DNA from: Protula sp. h YS-2021
Lineage: Eukaryota > Annelida > Polychaeta > Sabellida > Serpulidae
Assembly: GCA_949752745.1 (NCBI GenBank)
Contig: OX457028.1
Coordinates: 27,678,645 to 27,742,644, forward strand
Length of the DNA: 64,000 nucleotides
Direction: 5' to 3'
Shown: in pieces, positions 58,301-64,000 of the stretch
Layout of the letters: every line of letters starts with the position of its first letter
Numbering within the stretch: the first letter of the stretch is position 1
Translations under genes and position numbers: made by a program
Notes under the pieces: generated by a model
What the model was told of the DNA's origin: nothing
The model's database searches: none
Seen by the model: the letters and a program-made list of their open reading frames with translations, nothing else

Positions 58301-59580
58301 GATAATGTAAGAAAGTTGTAATTTTCGCTTTAAAAGAGCAGGAATCAATTCTATGACCCGAAAATATGATAAATGTGATATTTTTCGTGTGGGCGATAAT
58401 GGGGAACATTGGGCGATAATGCAAGAAAGTTGTAATTTTCGCTTTAAAAGTGCAGGAATCAATTCTGTGACCCGAAAATATGATCAATGTGTTATTTTAC
58501 GGGTGGGCGATAACAGGGAATATTGGGCGATAAAGCAAGAAAGTTGTAATTTTCGCTTTAAAAGTGCAGGAAACAATTCTAGGACCCGAAAATATGATAA
58601 ATATAATATTTTTCGTGTGGGCGATAGTAGGGAACATTGGGCGATAATGTAAGAAAGTTGTAATTTTCGCTTTAAAAGAGCAGGAATCAATTCTAGGACC
58701 CGAAAATATGATAAATGTGATATTTTTCGGATGGGCGATAATAGGGAACATTGGGCGATAATGCAAGAAAGTTGTAATTTTCGCTTTAAAAGTGCAGGAA
58801 TCAATTCTGTGACCCGAAAATATGATAAATGTGATATTTTTCGGGTGGGCGATAATAGGGAATATTGGGCGATAATGTAAGAAAATTGTAATTTTCGCTT
58901 TAAAAGTGCAGGAATCAATTCTGTGACCCGAAAATATGATAAATATGATATTTTTCGGATGGTCGATAATAGGGAACATTGGGCGATAGTGCAAGAAAGT
59001 TGTAATTTTCGCTTAAAAAGTGCAGGAATCAATTCTGTGACCCGAAAATATGATCAGTGTGATATTTTACGGGTGGGCGATAACAGGGAATATTGGGCGA
59101 TAAAGCAAGAAAGTTGTAATTTTCGCTTTAAAAGTGCAGGAAACAATTCTAGGACCCGAAAATATGATAAATATAATATTTTTCGTGTGGGCGATAATAG
59201 GGAACATTGGGCGATAATGTAAGAAAGTTGTGATTTTCGCTTTAAAAGTGCAATAATCAATTCTATGACCCGAAAATATGATAAATATGATATTTTTCGT
59301 GTCGGCGATAATAGGGAACATTGGGCGATAATGCAAGAAAGTTGTAATTTTCGCTTTAAAAGTGCAGGAATCAATTCTATGACCCGAAAATATGATAAAT
59401 GTGATATTTTTCGGGTGGGCGATAATAGGGAATATTGGGCGATAAAGCAAGAAAGTTGTAATTTTCGCTTTAAAAGTGCAGGAAACAATTCTAGGACCCG
59501 AAAATATGATAAATATAATATTTTTCGGGTGGGCGGTAATAGGGAGCATTGGGCGATAATGTACGAATGCTGTGACCCGC
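55400..59580. repeat. 114-bp satellite array, about 36 copies with higher-order structure
   Basis: The unit runs ...ATTGGGCGATAATGCAAGAA, AGTTGTAATTTTCGCTTTAA, AAGTGCAGGAATCAATTCTA, TGACCCGAAAATATGATAAA.... Because 114 is divisible by three and most units lack stops, frames on both strands stay open for up to 479 codons; I read these as artefacts. Three variants (ATGACCCG...GATAAATGTGATA, GTGACCCG...GATCAGTGTGATA, AGGACCCG...GATAAATATAATA) recur in order, giving a 342-bp trimeric repeat; spacing of the third type is always a multiple of 114 (342, 456, 570, 684). A block of about 571 bp near 55695-56265 is repeated at 56266-56836. It fills intron 3 of gene 2. Confidence 0.95.
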
Positions 59581-59840
59581 GCATCAAGACAACCTAAGGA
59601 AACTTGTGCACTTGTCCAAAATAAGTACGAAAGTAAAATAAACATGCGCATTGGTCTGGAATAAGAACCGCGCATTAATCTTTATTAAGTTAAATAAACA
59701 TGTGCACTGTTCCAAAATGAGAGCCGCGCATCAACGCAAATTAAATAAACATGCGCACTTGTCTGAATTAGAACCGCGCATCGAGGCAAGTTACATAAAT
59801 ATGCGCACTGGTCCGAAATGCGAGCGTTGTTTGAAGGTAT
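59580..59840. repeat. Short tandem repeat with AATAAACATGCGCA words
   Basis: Four imperfect units of about 50-60 bp, each with AAATAAACATG(C/T)GCA and (A/G)AGCCGCGCAT-like words (59636, 59692, 59745, 59793), directly following the 114-bp array. Confidence 0.7.
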
Positions 59841-60109
59841 CTATGGCAATCTATCCAGTCTACCAGATATACAAAAAATCTGTTCCCAATTTTTCTTGGA
59901 AAGAAATCTTTGTATGCATTTATCGGTCTATGTTCTGGTCCGGTGCTAAATTAATTATTGAGCTAGCTCTTTGCCGTCTCATCTTTTGAAGCTTGATATT
60001 TCAGGGAAATTCCTTCGCTCCTGCACGCTGGAATGGGTCTTATTGCTTTTCGTAAGCTGGGACTTTGTCCTTGGACAAACTTGTGTAGTAATTGAATATG
60101 TATGTGTCT

Positions 60110-60760
60110 CCCCCTAAGGGAGACATATATAGCATTTGGTCTGTCCGTTCTTCTGTCCGCAGTGAGTTCTTATGAAATTAATGAGTCGATTTTTCTCAAA
60201 ACATTCATATTGGGGTACATGTCTAGATAATGCCCGTGTTATTTTTTTTTTCGTTCCTCAAAAATTCTATTTTTGGCAAATTTTTGAACTGGGGGGGGGG
60301 GGGGTCGTGCTTTTTTTTCACTTTGGCAGGCTATATCTCCAAAACAGTTTCTTGGATAAGGCTCAGACGTCGCAAGAAGAACACACATATAGCGCAAATG
60401 TATACTGCAAAGTTTTTCTTCATTTCGTTGAAAATGTATTTTTGGCGAATTTTTAAATTTTTGATTTTATCCTTTTTGGGCCATATTGTTGCGATATCTC
60501 CGAAACAGTTTGCTCGATTAAGCTGAAATGTGGCAGGAAGAACCCACATATAGTGCAAATGTTTACTGCGAAGTTTTTCTTCATGTACTGTAAAAATGTA
60601 TTTTTGGCGATTTTTGTCATTTTTTGGGCTCGCCCTGTACTTTTAAGCATGGAATTTTTTTTCCACGTGACTGATTGGGTGGGGGGGGGGGGGGGAGACA
60701 TATCCGTTTTTGTTTTAACAAAATCACTGGCCAGTCTAGTTCTGTAAGTGTCAATTGAGA
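60110..60760 (+). mobile_element. Hairpin-headed element with about 160-bp core
   Basis: It starts GTCTCCCCCTAAGGGAGACA + TATATAG, a hairpin, then CTGTCCGTTCTTCTGTCCGC. Core copies near 60325 and 60480 share TATCTCCnAAACAGTTT, AAGAAnACACATATAG and GTTTTTCTTCAT blocks. G homopolymers lie at 60291-60304 and 60679-60695; the second is followed by GAGACATATCC, echoing the head. Confidence 0.65.
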
Positions 60761-60879
60761 AGATGTACATATTCTCTGTTTCGTTTCACAGAATTACGGT
60801 GCTGTAAAGATCATTGATGATCTAAATCCAGTGCAATTTAAAAAAAAAAATTGATGTAGCGATTTGGCAAATTCATGCT

Positions 60880-62265
60880 TTGTTTTTGTGTCAGGTGGTG
60901 TACATTCCTGCTGTGTTTGTTTTTGTGTCATGTGGTGTACGTTCCTGCTGTGTTTGTTTTTGTGTCAGGTGGTGTACATTCCTGCTGTGTTTGTTTTTGT
61001 GTCAGGTGGTGTACATTCCTGCTTGTTTTTGTGTCATGTGGTGTACATTCCTGCTGTGTTTGTTTTTGTGTCAGGTGGTATACATTCCTGCTGTGTTTGT
61101 TTTTCTGTCAGGTGGTGTACATTCCTGCTGTGTTTGTTTTTTGTGTCATGTGGTGTACGTTCCTGCTGTGTTTGTTTTTGTGTCAGGTGGTGTACATTCC
61201 TGCTGTGTTTGTTTTTGTGTCATGTGGTGTACGTTCCTGCTGTGTTTGTTTTTGTGTCAGGTGGTGTACGTTCCTGCTGTGTTTGTTTTTGTGTCATGTG
61301 GTGTACGTTCCTGTTGTGTTTGTTTTTGTGTCAGGTGGTGCACATTCGAGCTGTATTTGTTTTTGTGTCATGTGGTGTACATTCCTGCTGTGTTTGTTTT
61401 TCTGTCAGGTGGTGTACATTCCTGCTGTGTTTGTTTTTGTGTCAGGTGGTGTACATTCCTGCTGTGTTTGTTTTTGTGTCATGTGGTGTACGTCCCTGCT
61501 GTGTTTGTTTTTGTGTCAGGTGGTGTACATTCCTGCTGTGTTTGTTTTTGTGTCATGTGGTGTACGTTCCTGCTGTGTTTGTTTTTGTGTCAGGTGGTGT
61601 ACGTTCCTGCTGTGTTTGTTTTTGTGTCAGGTGGTGTACATTCCTGCTGTGTTTGTTTTTGTGTCATGTGGTGTACATTCCTGCTGTGTTTGTTTTTGTG
61701 TCATGTGGTGTACATTCCTGCTGTGTTTGTTTTTGTGTCATGTGGTTTACGTTCCTGCTGTGTTTGTTTTTGTGTCATGTGGTGTACGTTCCTGCTGTGT
61801 TTGTTTTTGTGTCATGTGGTGTACGTTCCTGCTGTGTTTGTTTTTGTGTCAGGTGGTGTACGTTCCTGGTGTGTTTGTTTTTGTGTCAGGTGGTGTACAT
61901 TCCTGCTGTGTTTGTTTTTGTGTCATGTGGTGTACGTTCCTGCTGTGTTTGTTTTTGTGTCAGGTGGTGTACGTTCCTGCTGTGTTTGTTTTTGTGTCAT
62001 GTGGTGTACGTTCCTGCTGTGTTTTTTTTTTGTGTCATGTTTTGTACGTTCCTGCAGTGTTTGTTTTTTTTGTCATGTGGTGTACGTTCCTGTTGTGTTT
62101 GTTTTTGTGTCATGTGGTGTACGTTCCTGCTGTGTTTGTTTTTGTGTCATGTGGTGTACGTTCCTGCTGTGTTTGTTTTTGTGTCAGGTGGTGTACATTC
62201 CTGCTGTGTTTGTTTTTGTGTCATGTGGTGTACATTCCTGCTATGTTTTTTTTTGTGTGTGTCAG
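60880..62265. repeat. 37-bp minisatellite of acceptor-like units
   Basis: About 37 head-to-tail units, consensus TGCTGTGTTTGTTTTTGTGT + CA(G/T)GTGGTGTAC(A/G)TTCC. The sequence TTTGTTTTTGTGTCAG|GTGG is a polypyrimidine tract plus 3' splice site, and the array ends exactly at the acceptor of gene 2 exon 4 (GTGTGTGTCAG|GTGGTGTAC). Roughly half of the units keep CAG; the rest read CATG and lose the AG. Because 37 is not a multiple of three and no unit holds a stop, all three forward frames are open for hundreds of codons; these are not genes. Confidence 0.95.
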
Positions 62266-62374
62266 GTGGTGTACTCACGGCATAATTACAAAAAGATACA
62301 GCAGATACTGATGCAGATGTTCATCCATCCCAGACGGCAGAGGCGAGTTGCCACAGTGAACATGCACATTCCCG
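62266..62374 (+). CDS. Gene 2 exon 4, embedded between two minisatellites
   Basis: A 109-nt exon, phase 0 in (matching exon 3) and phase 1 out at CCCG|GTAATG (matching exon 5). It encodes VVYSRHNYKKIQQILMQMF, then a basic HPRRQRR stretch and VATVNMHIP. The acceptor is the last unit of the 37-bp minisatellite and the donor is the first unit of the 51-bp minisatellite, so many copies of both junctions lie next to the true ones. Phase agreement on both sides with independent exons is the main support; without transcripts the exact junction used is uncertain. Confidence 0.6.
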
Positions 62375-62935
62375 GTAATGCTACTACCCACTACCATCCC
62401 GCCACGGTTGACATGCACATTCCCGGTAATGGTACTACCCACTACCATCCCGCCACGGTTAACATGTACATTCCCGGTAACGCTACTACCCACTACCATC
62501 CCGCCACGGTTGACATGCACATTCCCGGTAATGCTACTACCCACTACCATCCCGCCACGGTTGACATGCACATTCCCGGTAATGCTACTACCCACTACCA
62601 TCCCGCCACGGTTGACATGCACATTCCCGGTAATGCTACTACCCACTACCATCCCGCCACGGTTGACATGCACATTCCCGATAATGCTACTACCCACTAC
62701 CATCCCGCCACGGTTGACATGCACATTCCCGGTAATGCTACTACCCACTACCATCCCGCCACGGTTGACATGCACATTCCCGGTAATGCTACTACCCACT
62801 ACCATCCCGCCACGGTTGACATGCACATTCCCGGTAATGCTACTACCCACTACCATCCCGCCACGGTTGACATGCACATTCCCGGTAATGCTACTACCCA
62901 CTACCATCCCGCCACAGTGAACATGCAATTCGCGG
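62352..62935. repeat. 51-bp minisatellite of donor-like units
   Basis: About 11 near-identical units, each CATGCACATTCCCGGTAATG + CTACTACCCACTACCATCCC + GCCACGGTTGA. Each unit contains CCCG|GTAATG, the donor used by exon 4. Degenerate units continue to about 63115, interrupted by a C-homopolymer (63065-63078). The period is divisible by three, so frames on both strands are open (a 17-residue HIPGNATTHYHPATVDM repeat in one), and inclusion as coding repeats cannot be excluded. Confidence 0.95.
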
Positions 62936-63197
62936 TAATGCTACTACGCACTACCACCTCCCACAGTGAATATGCACATTCCCGGTAATGCTAATCCACA
63001 CTTCCACCCCGCCACGGTTAACATGCGCAATCCCGATAATGTTACCCGTCGCCTGCTCCCTACCCCCCCCCCCCCCTCCCACGGTTAACATGCGCATTCC
63101 CGGTAATGCTACATTTTAGGTCGAAACAAAGTTATATTGCCACATCAGGTAATGATGTAGTATTTTATTGATTGATGTTTTTTTTTAACAAATACAG

Positions 63198-63333
63198 ACG
63201 AAGTTGCCAAAACCACGCCACGTGTACCACAGAAGCAGTTAGTTATTGAAATGGCAGCACTGATCAAGGAACAAATGAGCGCGGTCATGCAGAGTGATAT
63301 GCGCCCAGTAATACGGCCCCTGCCTAAATACAG
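63198..63333 (+). CDS. Gene 2 exon 5
   Basis: A 136-nt exon between TTTTTAACAAATACAG and GTGAGG, phase 1 in, phase 2 out. It encodes EVAKTTPRVPQKQLVIEMAA, a helix LIKEQMSAVMQSD and MRPVIRPLPKY. Its last 30 bases and donor are repeated downstream. No domain recognised. Confidence 0.8.
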
Positions 63334-63460
63334 GTGAGGTGTATGCGCCCAGTAATACGACCCTTGCCCGTACACAAGTGAGCTGTTTGTGCGCAGTAAT
63401 ACGGCCCCTGCCCAAATACAGGCCACATTTCTGTGCAGTAATACGGCCGCTGCTCATCTG
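63301..63460. repeat. Exon-end duplication, four units of about 43 bp
   Basis: GCGCCCAGTAATACGGCCCC + TGCCTAAATACAG|GTGAGG, the 3' end and donor of exon 5, recurs imperfectly at 63346-63384, 63390-63423 and 63432-63460. The second copy keeps a possible donor (AA|GTGAGC); the third and fourth do not. Confidence 0.85.
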
Positions 63461-63665
63461 TATTTTGTTATTTTATAAAGCAAATTGCAGTAGAAAAGTT
63501 AACACAGAAATGCTGTTGGGTAACAGTATATGCAGTTTCACATGAGTTGCCCTTTGATTTTTTTCAGTTTCTCTTTTTTCAGTAGTGAATTCCGTAATCC
63601 AGTAATAATAATAATAATAATAGCAAAATATTTCTAGAGTCTTTGTTCTGTCATTTGATTGACAG

Positions 63666-63767
63666 CCCATATTACAAGCCTGGAGAGCCCCGCCCGCACA
63701 CAGAAATAGTGTTGTACGAAGAAGGCAAAAAGAAAGAGGCCACTGAAATCAGTATCAAAATCCAGCC
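63666..63767 (+). CDS. Gene 2 exon 6; gene continues beyond the window
   Basis: A 102-nt exon after ATTTGATTGACAG with a perfect GTAAGT donor, phase 2 in and phase 2 out. It encodes PYYKPGEPRPHTEIVLYEEG, KKKEATEISIKIQP. The beta-strand-like alternation (TEIVLYEEG, EISIKIQ) suggests the beginning of a globular domain encoded further right. The family is not recognised. Confidence 0.85.
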
Positions 63768-64000
63768 GTAAGTTATTAACATATACACATAATTAAAGTA
63801 TTAATAGATATAAAAGTAAAATTGTAGGAAGTGCCGGAGACTTTGAAATAAAAACATTTCTATGTTCAGGTCAAATAAATATAGGAAACAAAACAAACCG
63901 ATTTTTTTTTCTATTGGAGTTCCGAGGTAATTTTATTTATGGCAAGATTGATTACTTCATGAACTTATAAATTGACCTGTTTCGTGATGGATTGATTGAT

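Noticed and set aside
56871..58310. A 479-codon frame and several 100-240 codon frames on both strands
   Set aside because: The 114-bp satellite is divisible by three and mostly stop-free on both strands; length carries no coding evidence.
60792..60855. Possible extra gene 2 exon after TTTCGTTTCACAG (NYGAVKIIDDLNP)
   Set aside because: The acceptor is good and phase 0 fits exon 3, but no acceptable donor follows and the frame stops; exon 3 joins exon 4 in phase without it.
60880..62935. CRISPR-like appearance of the 37-bp and 51-bp arrays
   Set aside because: There are no unique spacers; units are head to tail, and the context is an animal genome.
60864..62988. Open frames of 470-700 codons in all three forward frames
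   Set aside because: They result from a stop-free 37-bp repeat whose length is not a multiple of three, followed by a stop-free 51-bp repeat; all frames are equally open and give the same Cys/Val/Phe repeats.

Overview
The window is animal nuclear DNA. It is AT-rich and made of small exons with canonical GT/AG junctions (plus one GC-AG) in long introns packed with transposons and satellites. The mix of a decayed DIRS-like retroelement, a Tc1/mariner copy, a Polinton/Maverick remnant, and hairpin-headed elements with a (GTCC/GTCT)n tract and 110-340 bp tandem cores (Helentron-associated or 'pearl'-like) points to a marine invertebrate. A bivalve mollusc is my best guess, but the sequence does not prove it.

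Host genes, all on the + strand, were assembled from splice sites and reading-phase agreement. Gene 1 (exons 3841-3948, 4421-4489, 6358-6473, 8174-8334, 9105-9203, 16614-16687) is the C-terminal part of a highly charged coiled-coil protein; its 5' part lies left of the window. A possible small two-exon gene (24097-24123 and 26331-26507) ends in a Tyr/Glu-rich tail. Gene 2 (30931-30954, 52461-52608, 52867-53333, 62266-62374, 63198-63333, 63666-63767) encodes a proline-rich protein I do not recognise and runs off the right edge; every junction agrees in phase.

The main discovery sits in the 21.5-kb first intron of gene 2, antisense to it. It is an apparent giant DNA transposon (about 31137-47437, 16.3 kb) with one uninterrupted reading frame of about 2,660 codons (31729-39711, minus). 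Its domains in order are: a low-complexity Ser/Asp/Val/Pro repeat, NADAR (ADP-ribose-linked), PHD finger, KMT5A-like SET methyltransferase, a Cys/His FLYWCH-like region, a MULE-like DDE transposase core, a USP deubiquitinase and a Ulp1/SENP-type cysteine protease. The USP and Ulp1 catalytic residues are visible. The element ends in inverted groups of three short CAGACAATAAG-type motifs, and nearly the same motif occurs once in each of 20 tandem 349-bp units filling the right half.

Layout: 1-3230 decayed DIRS-like element; 3841-16687 gene 1 with Tc1, foldbacks, a large CT/CA microsatellite and the Polinton remnant in its introns; 16690-30900 mostly featureless AT-rich DNA with one decayed coding stretch, a satellite element, a possible small gene and a tRNA-derived SINE; 30931-52460 gene 2 exon 1 and intron 1; 52461-63767 the rest of gene 2, whose 8.9-kb intron 3 holds several nested satellite elements. 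In gene 2, exon 4 is hugged by a 37-bp minisatellite whose units repeat its splice acceptor and a 51-bp minisatellite whose units repeat its splice donor. The donor end of exon 5 is likewise tandemly copied into its intron.
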